64,000 nucleotides of DNA. Source: Dromiciops gliroides (taxonomy: Eukaryota; Chordata; Mammalia; Microbiotheria; Microbiotheriidae). The DNA is taken from assembly GCF_019393635.1 (NCBI RefSeq), contig NC_057863.1, positions 621,793,791-621,857,790 of the forward strand. Direction: 5' to 3'. This document shows positions 46,515 through 58,468 of the stretch, piece by piece; the first letter of the stretch is position 1, and every line of letters begins with the position of its first letter. The position numbers and the translations under genes are program-made. The notes below the pieces were generated by a model. It saw nothing but the letters and a program-made list of their open reading frames with translations, was not told where the DNA came from and did no database searches.

Positions 46515-48975
46515 TCTAAAAAGGTATATAAAAATTCACTGAAGAGAAGAACTCCTTAAAAAGTGGAACTGGCCAAATGGAAAAGGAGGCAAAAAAGAAA
46601 AAGCTCACTAAGGAAAATAATTCCTTAAAAATTAGAATTGGGCAAGTAGAAGCTAAGGACTTTATGAGACATCAAGAAACAATAAAACAAAATCAAAAGG
46701 ATGAAAAAATAGAATACAATGTGACATCTTATTGGAAAAATAGCTGGAAGTATATCCAAGAGAGATAATTTAAGAATTATTGAGGGGCAGCTAGGTGGTA
46801 CAGTGAATAAAACACTGGACCTGGATTCAGGAGGACCTGAGTTCAAATCCGGTCTTGGACAGTTGACACTTACTACCTGTGTGACCCTGGGCAAGTTACT
46901 TAACCCCAATTGCCTCTCACATACACACACACAATAATTATTGAACTACCTAAAAACCATGATTAAAGAAAAAGCCTAGACATTATCTTTCAAGAAATTA
47001 TTAAGAAAAATGAAAACTCCCAGGAATATTATAGCCAAATTCCAGAGCTCCTGGGTTAAGGAGAAAATTTTGCAAGCAGCCTAAAAGAAATAATTCAAAT
47101 ATCATGGAGCCACAGTCAGGATAACACAAGATTGAGCAGTTTCTACATTAAAAGATCAGAGGTCTTGGAATATGATATTCTGGAGGGTAAAAGAGCTAGG
47201 ATTACAACCAAGAATCATCTACCCAGTAAAACTGAGTATAATCCTTCAGGGGGGAAGTGGATACTCAGTGAAAGAGAGGACTTTCAAGCATTCCTGATGA
47301 AAACATCAGAACTGAATAGAAATTTGACTTTCAAATATAAGATTCAAAAGACACATAAAAAAGTAAACAAGAAAGAGAAATCATAAGGGATTCAGTAAGG
47401 TAAAACTGTTTACATTTCTATGTGGAAAATGATACTTGTAACTCCTAAAAATATTCTTATTATTAGGTCACTTAGAAAGAGTATACATAAAAAGCAAAGG
47501 TGTGAGTTGAATATGATGGGATGATTATCTCAAAAAATAAAACAAAGGGGTAAAAAAGAAGAATACACTAGGAGAAGAGAAAAGAGAAAGGTAAAATGGG
47601 GTAAATTATGTGACATAAAAGAGGCCCCAAAGAAATTTTATAATGGGAAAATGAGGGAAGAGGGAAAGGAGAATACATGAACCTTACTTTCATCAGAATT
47701 GGCTCAGAGGGAATAACAAACACACTCAGTTGGGTATAGAAATCTATCTTACCATACAGGAAAGTAGGAGGGGAGGAGGATAAGAGAAGGGGGGATGGAG
47801 CTGATAGAAGGAAGTGCAAATTGGAGAAGGTAAAAGGCAAAGGCAAAACAGTTTTGAGAATAGACAGAGTAAAAGGGGAGAGAGGGGGGAGGATAAACAG
47901 TGGGAAATGGGATAGAGAGAAATACATAGTTAGCAATCATTAACTATGAAAAAATAGTTTACAGCAACTTTTTCTGATGAAGACCTCATTTCTCAAATAG
48001 AGAGAAATCAGTCAAATTTAGAAAAACAAGAGACATTCCTCAATTGATAAATGGTCAAAGGATATGAACAGGCAGTTTTTAGACAAAGTCAGCAAAGCTA
48101 TCTATATTCATATGAAAAAAATGCTCTAGATCACTATTGACTAAAGAAATGCAAATTTCAACAACTCTTGGCTACTACCACATACCTATCAAATGGGCTA
48201 ATATGACAGAAAATGAAAATGACAAATGCTGTAGGGGTTGTGGGAAAATTAAAGCACTAATGTGCTGTAGGTGAAGTTGTATACTGACTCAACCACTCTG
48301 TAATTCCAAATTAAAACTTGGAACTATGTCCAAAGGGCCATAAGCCATGCATACCCTTTGACCAAGTGATACCACTTCTAGGTCTATCCCAAAGAAATAA
48401 AAAAAGGAAAAGGACCTATAGTTATAAAAATATAGTTGTTTTACTAGTGGCAACAAATTGGAGATTGAGGGGATGCCCATCAATTGGGGAATGGCTGAAC
48501 AAGTTGTTGTATATAGTTGTAATGGAATACTATCATAAGAAATGGTGAGCAGGATGCTCCCAGAAAAACCTGGGAAGACTTACATTAACTTATGCAAAGT
48601 GAGACCAGGAGAACATTGTACACAGTAACAACAATATTGTATAATGATCTACTGTGAATAACTCAGCTATTCTCAGCAATACAATGATCCAAGACAATTC
48701 TGAAGAACTTATGATGAAAGGTGCTGTCCATCTCCAGAAAAATAACTGGACCCTGAATGCAGATTAAAGATACTTTTTCTTTACTTTCTTTATCTTTCTT
48801 GTCTGTTTTCTTTCATAGCATGATTTACTTGAAATTATGTTTTGCATTTCTGCACATGTATAATCTTTGTAAAATTGCTTGCCTTTTCAATGAGTGGAGA
48901 AGGGGAGTGAAGGAGAGAATTTGAAAAAAGAATATTATAATTATTTTTACATGTAATTGGGGAAAACATAAAATA
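46515..48975 (+). mobile_element. L1 copy: ORF1 part, inter-ORF region, ORF2 C-terminus, 3' UTR
   Basis: The ORF1 coiled coil (ENNSLKIRIGQVEAKDFMR, from about 46520) is interrupted by a SINE at 46794-46935. ORF1's C-terminal half follows to about 47385, then a purine-rich inter-ORF tract, then the ORF2 C-terminal part (about 47945-48560) and 3' UTR. More ORF2 is kept here than in the copies at 10 and 29 kb. Many stops. It begins right where a minus-strand L1 5' end stops (46512). Confidence 0.75.
46794..46935 (+). repeat. WSINE1-like SINE in L1 ORF1
   Basis: Full length with CACACA-rich tail. TSD AATTATTGA. Confidence 0.9.
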
Positions 48976-49509
48976 TTAAATTAACAAATGTTTACCTGAA
49001 ATGTATCATGATAGATATTAATAAATGTTTATTGACTTAACTTGTCCACTGGTCTCCATATCACTCTCCCTTCTTTCTAAAGGAATTCATTTCCCAGTTT
49101 TCTGGCTTCCTCTCTTCCTTAACTTCTGTCCTTATTACAGTGGGATTTAGCCTTCATGTTGATGCTTTTTCAAATACCCTTACCTCTCAGTTATTCAATC
49201 TCAGGAGATTCCATGATCTATTTCTCCATTCTGCTTTAATAATGAACAGGAATGGTCCCATTCTGGATTTCACCATTACTCACAAGTGTTATGTTAACTG
49301 GATTATAAGTTATTAAATCATTCCCCCTCTGCCTATGCCATACCACTCTCTAATATAGTCTATTCCTGCACCATTACCCCCAGACTCTGTTAGCACTAAC
49401 CCCTCAGCATTGTTAGGACATTGTCCCTGCTCTGACTTCACTTTCATCTTCTCCCAATCTCAACCCTGTAGTTAACCAGTTCTCTACAACAGTGCATTCC
49501 TCTCACCCC

Positions 49510-50760
49510 TTAATTTTATTTTTTTTAAAGATATCATCCCTTCATATTTAACTCACACGTGTGTCCTCTGTCTAAATATACTTCATTCAGCTGCCCTAAT
49601 AATGAGAAAGTTCTTATGAGTTACAAGTATCATCTTCCCATGTAGGAATGTAAACCATTTAACCTTTTAATATCCCTTATGGTTTCTTTTTCCTGTTTAC
49701 CTTTTTATGTTTCTCTAGGGTCTTGTATTTGAAAGTCAAAGTTTCTATTCAGCACAGGTCTTTTCATCAAGAATTACTGAAAGTCCTCTCTTTCATTGAA
49801 TTCCTATTTTTCCCCTGAAAGATTATACTCAGTTTTGCTGTTAGGTGATTCTTGGTTGTAATCCCAGTTCCATTACCCTCCAGAATATCATATTCCAAGC
49901 CCTCTGGTCTTTTAATGTAGAAGCTGATAGATCTTGTGTTATCCTGACTGTGGCTCCAAAATACTTGAATTGTTTCTTTCTGGCTGCTTGCAATATTTTC
50001 TCCTTGACCTGGGAGCTCTGGAATTTGGCTATAACATTCCTGGAAGTTTTCATTTTAGGATCTCTTTCAGGAGGTGATCAGTGGATTCTTTCCATTTCTA
50101 TTTTGCCTTCTGTTTCTAGAATATCAGGGCAGTTTCTTGGAAGATGATGTCTAAGCTTGTTTTTTGGTCATGGCTTTCAGGTAGTCCAATATTTTTCAAA
50201 TTATCTCTCCTGGATCTGTTTTCCAGGTCAGCTATTTTTCCAAGGAGATATTTCACATTGCCCTCTATTTTTTTCATTCTTTTGGTTTTGCTTTATTGTG
50301 TCTTGATTTCTCATAAAGTAATTAGCTTCCATTTGCTCAATCCTAATTTTTAAGCAATTATTTTCTTTAGAGAGCTTTTGTACCTCCTTTCCTAATTGGC
50401 CAATTTGACTTTCCAAGCTGTTGACTTTTTTCATGACCCTCCTGCATCACTCTCATTTCTCTTTCCATTTTTTCCTTTACCTCTCTTGCCTTATCTTCAA
50501 AGTCCTTTTTGAGTGCTTCCATGGCCTGAGAACAATTCATATTTTTCTTGGAAGCTTTGGATGTAGGAGCTTTGACTTTGTTAACTTCTTCTGAGGGTGT
50601 ATTTTGATCTTCCTTGTCACCAAAGAAACTTTCTAGAGTCAGCATTTTTTTTCTGTTTGCTCATTTTGCCAGCCTATTTCTTGACTTCTAACTCCTTCTT
50701 AAAGGGGGGCACTGTTTCCAGGGTGCATCATCCCAAGCTTCAGGGGGTCCAAGGTGGTAC
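49510..50760 (-). mobile_element. L1/half-L1 fragment: 5' UTR part and ORF1
   Basis: Minus strand: 5'-UTR end near 50760, the ORF1 start near 50645 (MLTLESFFGDKEDQNTPSEE, coiled coil), RRM region near 50200, and the C-terminus to about 49700, with frameshifts between. Sequence stops in inter-ORF DNA near 49510, so the 3' end is missing. It faces the plus-strand L1 at 46.5-49.0 kb. The SINE at 50821-50984 sits at its 5' side with TSD TCATTTCCTTTTT. Confidence 0.75.
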
Positions 50761-50820
50761 AATTTAAGGAGAGGCACATTCTCCACTCCCCTGGCCTGTG
50801 CTCTCCTTCATTTCCTTTTT

Positions 50821-50984
50821 TTGTTTTGTTTTTGTTTTTGTTTTTTTTAGTGAGGCAATTGGGGTTAAGTGACTTGCCCAGGGACACACAGCTAGTTAGT
50901 GTTAAGTGTCTGAGGCCGGATTTGAACTCAGGTACTCCTGACTCCAGGGCCAGTGCTCTATCCACTGCGCCACCTAGCTGCTCC
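50821..50984 (-). repeat. WSINE1-like SINE in L1
   Basis: Full-length reverse copy with GTTTTT tail. TSD TCATTTCCTTTTT. Confidence 0.9.
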
Positions 50985-51004
50985 TCATTTCCTTTTTAAT
51001 AGAA

Positions 51005-51205
51005 TTAATTAACCATATGAGGGGAGTGCAGTGAATTTTATTTTTCCTAGATTTTAACAAAGCTTTTGATAAAGTATCACATATAACTCTTGTTAAAAAT
51101 AGAGAGATGTGGACTGGAAGTCAACGCAATTTGATAAATTAAATAAAAAATTGGTTAGATTGCTAGACTCAAAGAATAGTTGTCACTGTGTCTCTAGTGG
51201 AGAAC
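51005..51205 (+). mobile_element. CR1-clade RT fragment
   Basis: Translates in part as FLDFNKAFDKVSH, the RT palm motif region (D-x-x-K-A-F-D) of CR1/L3-type LINEs. Short and broken. Confidence 0.6.
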
Positions 51206-51209
51206 TGTG

Positions 51210-51500
51210 ATGTTTAAAATCTAAATTGTGATCACCTTAAATTAGAAGCTTTAGCACCAGTCCTTGGGCATTAAACATTTATTAAAGCATACAGATATTC
51301 TCATGGAGTTCAGAAAGTTAAGAAAAAAGCCTATTTAGCCTAGAGTTCCAGCCTGGTCTGGTTCTTCCTCAAGTCCTCTGCCACAGGCCTGCTTCAATCA
51401 CGAACTCTCTCCAGCAAACTGATTGTGGAAGCTTTTTATAGGTCTGGAACAGAGGCGGTCCTTACACATTGCTTCAAGCTGATTGGTTGGTGTCATCCAA
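51210..51500 (-). mobile_element. Probable LTR fossil
   Basis: On the minus strand a TATA-like TTTATAAAAAGC lies about 130 bp before AATAAATG, followed by a tail ending ...TTTAAACA. This arrangement suggests an LTR. Family and exact ends are unresolved. Confidence 0.35.
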
Positions 51501-51539
51501 ATCCACTGGTTCTGAAGGTGTTCTCAAGTTGTGTGGAGG

Positions 51540-51840
51540 GTGGGGGTGTGACATGATTGGGCCTGAACTTGAGGAAAATCACTTTAGTGGCTGAAGGGAG
51601 AGTGCATTGGAGTGGGGAGAGACTTGAGGAAGGCAGATCTCTCCCTCCCAACAGGCTATTGCAGTAATCAAGGCATGAGGTGTTGAGGGCCTGCACCAGA
51701 GTTGGGCCAGTGTCAGAGAGAAGGCGGTGTATTCAACAGATGTTGCAAAGGTGAAATCAGTAGGTCTTGGCAACAACTTGGATTTGGGGAATGAGAGAGA
51801 GTGAGGAATCCAGGATAACTCCTAGGTTGCTAGCCTAAGG
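51540..51840 (-). mobile_element. L2/CR1-clade RT C-terminal relic
   Basis: The minus strand reads ALNTSCLDYCNSLLGG, the conserved (R)LDYCNSLL block after the RT palm, preceded by a NLGVILDSSLS-like segment. Broken. Confidence 0.65.
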
Positions 51841-52026
51841 GGACTAGGAGGATGGTGTCCTCTACAATAATAAGGAAGATGTCACTGGTTCTCTTCAAGA
51901 ATGAAGGACAAACAGGGGCAGCTAGGTGGCACACTGGATAGAGCACCGGCCCTGGATTCAGGAGGACCTAAGTTCAAATTGTAAGGGGCTAAAATTCTAG
52001 CTAAATTATCTAAAATCTAATGAGTG

Positions 52027-52920
52027 ATTGGAACACTAATCCATTGTTGGTGGAGCTGTGAGCTGATCCAACCATTCTGGAGAGCAATTTGGAATTATGC
52101 CCAAAGGGCAATAAATCTATGCATACCCTTTGACCCAGCAATTCCACTTTTAGGTCTTTTGCCCAAAGAAATCATGGAAGGGGGAAAGGGACCCACATGT
52201 ACAAAAATATTTATAGCTGCTCTTTACGTGGTAGCAAGGAATTGGAAGTTGAGGGGGTGCCCATCAATTGGGGAATGGCTGGACAAGTTGTGGTATATGA
52301 ATACAATGGAATACTATTGTGCTGTAAGAAATGATGAGCAGGAAGAGTTCAGAGAAACCTGGAGGGTCTTACGTGAGCTGATGATGAGTGAGATGAGCAG
52401 AACCAGAAAAACATTGTACACAGTATCATCAACATTGAGTGTTGACCTACTGTGAAGGACTATATTCTTCTCACCAATGCAATGGTACAGAAGAGTTCCA
52501 GGGAACTCATGATAGAAGAGGATCTCCAAATCCAAGGAAAAAAAGAAAGAAAGAACTGTGGAGTATAGATGCTGATTGAACCATATTATTTCTTTTGTTT
52601 TGGGTGCTGTTGTTTTTTTTTTCTATTTTGAGGTTTTGCATCACTGCTCTGATTTTTTCTCTTGTAACAGGATTAATGCAGAAATAGGATTAATGTTATT
52701 ATGTGTATATATATGTGTGTGTATATATCTATATCTATATGCATATGTATAGAGATATATAGACATAACCTATATCAGATTACCTGCTGTCTAGGGGAGG
52801 GGGGGAGGGAGGGGAGGGAGGGAGAAAAATCTGAAATTGTAAAGCTTGTATAAACAAAAGTTGAGAACTATCTTTACATGTAATGGAAAAAATAAAATAC
52901 CTTATACATTATAAAAAAAA
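52027..52920 (+). mobile_element. 5'-truncated L1 (ORF2 C-terminus and 3' UTR) inside the LTR element
   Basis: ORF2 C-terminal peptide HCWWSCELIQPFW ... PIPFDPAIPLLGLLPKE-type block ... LDKLWYMNTMEYYCAVRNDE, open for 143 codons, then the 3' UTR and poly(A). The TSD ATCTAATGAGTG (left copy ending 52026, right 52921-52932) is cut from LTR sequence, so this L1 landed after the LTR element. Confidence 0.9.
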
Positions 52921-53996
52921 ATCTAATGAGTGGTTGCCAATAAATTATAAGCTTTAGCAAGAGTGTTTAAATGTTTAAGTATTTATTATAGAGCATTAGG
53001 ATCAGACAGAAAGGTAAAAATCTAACCATTTCTAAGAGACCCTATCATCCCACCCACCATGGCAAGGTCAGCAACCAAAAAGAGAGAGAACCCCTCCACC
53101 AGTGTCCGCTTCCTACTTCATGTCCTCCTCCCAGAAATGGGAGGCTCCTCAAGTTGATTGGCTGGTAGCCTTGATAGACAGTACCCACGAGCAAATGTCA
53201 CTTCCTGACACTAAGGACCTTGACCACATGGCTTGCCCTCAGAGGCCTTCTCCTTATGGCGGAGCTTTGCTAAGTAAGTCTCCAGCAGGTGGTGTCATTC
53301 TAATCGTTACAGCTCCCCTTTGTTTCTTCAAGAAACGGGGTGTTTCCTTGATGAAACAGTAAAAAATAACAGAATATAATACCTGATGCTAAGCAGAGAG
53401 TACATGTTATAGATGGTGTATATTATAACATAAGGAGAAAAGAAAAAAAACAACAAAAACAACAAATCAAAACTGTTCATTTAAAGTCTCTGAAAGTCTT
53501 TTCTCAGATGTCCTCTAGGTGTAGTCGTGGAATGGAAGTCTCTTCAGGGGTTGATGTGTGGATGCTGGTAATCAGCCAGGAAAATTTCCTACAACATTGA
53601 GCTTAACACAACTTTAAAATAGCTTTGTCAATAATCAAATCAAACAATGAGAGTTCTCAAAAACATGTCTAAGGGAATTCAGAATCTTAGTTGTTACACA
53701 TGAAACATATAATTAAAATAAAAATTGAAACATTCTCTAAAACTTAATATTACTAAATTGAGAAGACAATTGCTGCGATAGAATATAATATACAATTATG
53801 CAACAATTTCAAATAATACCCCTTTTTTTTTTTACTAAGTATACAATTACTTTTGTGAAAAATCAGAACATATTTAAATACAAGTTAAAACACAACACAA
53901 TCCTAAAGAAAACTTTTTTTTGAAAAAGGAACCTTTTACAAATGTTCCTGTCTTTTTTTTTTTTTTAGAATATGTTTATCAAAAATAATACTTCTA

Positions 53997-54142
53997 GGGG
54001 CAGCTAGGTGGCACAGTAGATAGAGCACTGGCCCTGGAGTCAGAAGGACCTGAGTTCAAATATGACCTCAGATACTTAACACTTACTAGCTATGTGACCC
54101 TGGGCAAGTCACTTAACCCCAATTGCCTCACCAAAAAAAAAA
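53997..54142 (+). repeat. WSINE1-like SINE inside the LTR element
   Basis: Full length. TSD AATAATACTTCTAG. Inserted after the LTR element. Confidence 0.9.
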
Positions 54143-55619
54143 TAATAATACTTCTAGAATCAATTTACACTTGCCATGGAAACCGGTTTGCCTGGGAAAT
54201 GCTTTATAGAGTTCGATCAAATAATCAGTTGAAAGAAAAAAAATAACAAAAACAAACAACTCAGAATATGGGAGCACAATACTCCCAGAATTAACATTGT
54301 ATTACGAAATCAAAACCACCTTACATTGTTTCAAAATAGAAATAGATGAATGAATAGAAGAAAATACACATGGAACAATAAAAGACAATGAAATTCAAAC
54401 TAGGGAAATCTAAATGAATATGAACTTAACATTAATAAGAGTATTACAAAATAATAAACCTGATCACATGACTATAAAAAGCTTTTGCAAATATTCCCCC
54501 TTTTTTTAAAAAAGCTAAATATAAAACTCAATCTCAAAAGCATGAAAATCTCCATGAAAATAAACCCATACCATTAATTTCAAAATGTAGATGTAATAGC
54601 ATAGAAATCCTATGTAACTGCTGAACTGACATTATTCCTCTGAGTGAATTTAGAACACTTTTGATTCCGATATCTAAAATCCCCAATACTCATATCAATA
54701 CCTTGCTGCTCACTTCTACATTTCTGTAAAATATGTACCCTTACCTGCCAAAAGAAGCGGAGTCTTGAACTATGATGATGACTGCCATTTTTATTCAGCT
54801 TAAGTTTGTCTTCTTTAACCCCTGTCTGTCAGTCCTTTCATAATACAAATGCTTTATAAGGTTACTAATTAAAGACAAAAGCAGATTAGCAAAATTATGA
54901 ACAAAAGGAGCATATCTGGGATTTAAAGGGTTTTCTAAGGTTGTCTTAGGAAAACCACAGCAGGTCGAGTCAGAATCACAGCCAGGCTGGGGAAGGGCTG
55001 AGCTTAACTGAGTAGAAGCTGCAAATGTAGATACAGAAAGCTGCACATGCACAAGATCAGAATCTGAGGAGGGTAGATTAGATCTTGTGACCTCCTGGGC
55101 AGGAGGATCAAAGGGCTTGGCCAAGGGAGGGGAAAGGGGTGGGGTCTAGAGAGGAGGGGAGGGACCAGGGCAATTTGAATCAGACTTGATTTTGAACTCA
55201 GGCCGGCATTCCCCTTCCCCCGTTGCTAGCTAGCGGAGTAAAGGCTTCTAGAGGTTGGGTCGTAGCCTCCAGGCATGCAAAATTAGAGAATCTCTTAGCA
55301 TTAGAATTTGAAAAAAATGCAGGAGTCAGAGGTTTCTCTGAAAAAGCATGGTGCAAATGTCATTTCCTGACACTAAGGACCTTGACCACATGGCTTGCCC
55401 TCAGAGGCCTTCTCCTCATGGCAGAGCTTTGCTACAGTAAATCTCCAGCAGGTGGCGTCATTCCAATCGTTACAAAATCTGGCCTCAAACAGTTAACACT
55501 TATTAGCTGTGTGACCCTGGGCAAGTCACTTAACCCCAATTGCCTCCCCCCCAAAAAAAGAATGAAGGACAAACAACAACACAAAAGGGAAGGTAGGAGA
55601 TGGGGAAGGTTTAGGGGAA

Positions 55620-56224
55620 TGTGAGAAATAATTCATTTGGACTCCTATTCTATTCCAGTCAGTATTAATCAGTGTGATATGATTCTGTAGCAGTAGTGAT
55701 TATAAGTTCTGTATATTAGGCCCCAGAGCTGTGAGCTTCAGATTGTAAATTCGCTTGCTTAATTATAGAAACCTTACTAGAGGCCCTCCACCCTTGTTTT
55801 TCCTTATCATGATGACCGACCCCAGTATGGTCAAGGTAACTAAATTACTTGGAAAGTCCTCCAACTTATTTTTGTACCTCCAGACCACTCTCTCTTGTCC
55901 AGCATGAGCATCTGACCATCTTATGACCACTTTGTTAGCGGAGATGCCCCATGCTTCGCCCAACCTGTGACACATCTGTTGTGTCATTTTTGGCCCTCAA
56001 AAACAAGGTCTATCAATCAATGAGATTCAGTATTTCACCATGCCTCTTTTGCATATTTGAGTTTCAAACTCTATTTAAAAAAACTCAGGTTCAAGAAGGG
56101 GGCATCTCAGATCATGAGGGTCCGCTTCATTAGAGGGGACCACAGACCTTTTAATAAAGTGCCTATGGCTCAGAGCTCTGCCACAGTCTCTTTTATTTTA
56201 GGTTGGACAATTTTAATCTCCACA
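55620..56224 (+). mobile_element. Solo LTR fossil with 6-bp target duplication
   Basis: TG...CA bounded, 605 bp, flanked by GGGGAA on both sides (55614-55619, 56225-56230). A TATA-like TATTTAAAA lies near 56072 and AATAAA near 56152, followed by a short R/U5-like tail. The 6-bp duplication suggests a class II-like integrase, unlike the 4-bp LTR families nearby (inference). Confidence 0.65.
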
Positions 56225-56230
56225 GGGGAA

Positions 56231-56575
56231 AGTGATAGTTTTCAGCATAATTAGGTCAATTCACAGCTCTACCAATAGTGTATTTATATGCCTGTCTTTC
56301 CACAACCCCTCCAACATTGACTATTACCATCTTCTCTTGTTCTTTCCCATTTGCTTGTTGTGATATGAAGCATCACAGTTGTTCTGATTTGCATTTCTCT
56401 TCTTATTAGTGATGTGGAGCAATCTTTCATATAGCGATTAATAGTTTGCAATTCTTCCTTGGGGAACTGTTGTTCTCCTTTGCCAACTCCTGTTCCCAAT
56501 GAGTTCTCCCACAGCCCATTGGGAAATGGCTCTTGGTATCACATATGTCTTTTAGCTTCCTATGTTTTCTGGATA
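56231..56575 (-). mobile_element. L1 ORF2 C-terminal fragment
   Basis: The minus strand encodes pieces of ORF2 such as RREMQIRTTVMLHITTSKWERTREDG, matching the NANQNN..LRYHTSKMG type region. It directly follows the LTR's target duplication. Broken by frameshifts. Confidence 0.6.
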
Positions 56576-56593
56576 TCAGACAAATCACATTTT

Positions 56594-56747
56594 ATTTTTG
56601 GTTTTGGTTTTTGTGGGGCAATGGGGGTTAAGTGACTTGCCCAGGGTCACACAGTTAGTAAGTGTCAAGTGTCCGAGAGCGGATTTGAAGTCAGGTCCTC
56701 CTGAATCCAGTGCCAGTGCCTTATCCACTATATCACCTAGTTGCCCT
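56594..56747 (-). repeat. WSINE1-like SINE
   Basis: Full-length reverse copy. TSD GACAAATCACATTTT. Confidence 0.9.
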
Positions 56748-56814
56748 GACAAATCACATTTTAATAATAAATGAAAAAGGAATTTATTTTTTAGTAAATC
56801 CATGAATTTTTTAT

Positions 56815-57200
56815 GCTTTTTTATATTTCATGATAATCCTTTATTTTTCCCAATTGCACATAAAAACAATTTTAACATTCATTTGTAAAATTTTGAGTTC
56901 CAAATTCTCTTCTTCCTCTCTCCTTCCCTCTCCCTGAGACAGTAAGCAATTTGAAAAAGGTTATACATGTGAATCATGTAAAATATATTTCCATATTAGG
57001 CAGAACATGGTTATTTGGAAATACGTTAATCATTATGTAATTTCATTGCTGAAAATCATGTCACCTCTAAATATTCACACCTTTAAAAACAGGGGAAATG
57101 TTTTTCTAACCCATTTTTTAAAATCTTCCAAATAAAGAATTTTAGTGGATTTTGAACCCATTTGTTAAAAATATAATCTTGTGGTTAGTTTGTAAGCATA
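56815..57200 (-). mobile_element. L1 3'-UTR fragment
   Basis: Similar to the 3' UTR at 41170-41400 (AAAATTTTGAGTTCCAAATTC, CTCCCTGAGACAGTAAGCAA). It is a separate insertion from 56231-56575 because their order is wrong for one minus-strand L1. Confidence 0.6.
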
Positions 57201-57581
57201 AACAATTAACATCATGGAAGAGAAAAACTTACTACCTGAATTTCAACAAAAACTTTTGCATAATTGGTGTATGGAATTAAAACATGAATATTATGAATTA
57301 GGGCAGCCAATAAAGCACTTCTTTCATTTGAAGCTACATATCTTTGTGGGGTAGCTTTTTCAGCTGTGATAGCCATTAAAATATCTAAATAAATTTATCC
57401 TAGAACCATATATGTGTGTATAACTAACTATATGTGTGTTCACATATATGTGTGCACATATATAGGGATAATGATTAGACTGAGAATTTTACTGGTATCA
57501 GGAGCTCCCTGTGAGGACTTCCTCTACAAATGTAAGCCCTAATCTTCTCTACAACTTTTAGACTTAGAAAGTTGACCAGAA

Positions 57582-57722
57582 GGGGCCTCACTAGGTGGCA
57601 CAGTAGATAGAGTACCAGCCCTAAAGTCAAGGGGACCTGAGTTCAAATTTGGCCTGAGACACTTACTAGCTGTGTGACCCTGGACGAGTCACTTAACCTT
57701 GATTGATTGCCTGCCAAAAAAG
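57582..57722 (+). repeat. Diverged SINE
   Basis: Head AGGGGCCTCACTAGGTGGC, tail GATTGCCTGCCAAAAAA. No clear TSD. Confidence 0.8.
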
Positions 57723-58218
57723 GTTGCCTAGAGCACTGAGAGGTTCAGTGATTTGTCCAGGGTTATGTGAGGAATCCATGCCAGAGGTAGGATTTGAACT
57801 CAGGCATTTCTGACACCTGGGCCAGCTCACTATCCAAGGCACCATACAACTTCTCTAGGCCCTGAGGATACAAATAAAAATAATGAGACAATCCCTACTG
57901 ATAAGGAGCTTCATCTTTCCATCTTCTAGGTTGGCACAAAGAAGCCACTAAAGGTCCCATCAAATATCCGGTAGGATTGCTAGGCCTAGTGACCAGAGGC
58001 ACACAGAAGCTTGCATTCTAGTCATACTGGGGCTTTATCACCCTGGGATCATCCATCTCTTTATCTGGTCACCTACATTTTATCTTAGTGCTTGTGACAA
58101 TATACACTTAGAAAAGATGATATGAGGATGACCAGCCTAACCTTCCTGTTTGTGGATGAGCAGTACTTCAAATTATTTATGCACTATTCATCCATCAGAA
58201 ACTACACTCTTGGTTCTA

Positions 58219-58363
58219 TTTTTTTTTTGCAGGGCAACAAGAGTTAAGTGACTTGCCCAGGGTCACACAGCTAGTAAGTGTCAAGTGTCTGAGGCCAAAT
58301 TTGAACTCAGGTCTTCCTGAATCCAGGGCTGGTGCTTTATCCACTGTGCCACCTAGCTGTCCC
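58219..58363 (-). repeat. WSINE1-like SINE
   Basis: Full-length reverse copy. Flanks ACACTCTTGGTTCTA and GCACTCTTGATTCTA. Confidence 0.88.
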
Positions 58364-58468
58364 GGCACTCTTGATTCTAAGGCAGGACTATATTCCCAGT
58401 TTCTTCCTCTTAGCCTCAGAACTTTTCTGCAAAATGGAAAATTGAAACTCACTAGGGGACCTAACTTG

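Larger units (their letters stand above)
51980..55474 (-). mobile_element. Non-autonomous LTR retroelement fossil inserted in a SINE
   Basis: Terminal TGTAAG...TTACA with a 4-bp target duplication AAAT (51976-51979 and 55475-55478) inside a WSINE. Orientation is minus. The 3' LTR is 51980-53311 and is preceded on the minus strand by a purine-rich tract ending AAACAAAGGGGAGC. The internal region is about 2 kb and mostly AT-rich. The recognisable 5' LTR sequence is at about 55370-55474. An L1 lies inside the 3' LTR and a SINE inside the internal region. No gag, pol or env product of useful length is apparent; the element looks broken at several places and old. The solo LTR at 62425-62785 is a relative. 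Confidence 0.75.
51915..55559 (+). repeat. SINE split by an LTR element
   Basis: 5' half 51915-51979 and 3' half 55475-55559; rejoining across AAAT restores the SINE. Its own TSD AATGAAGGACAAACA flanks the whole unit, so the SINE is the oldest layer of the nest. Confidence 0.88.
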
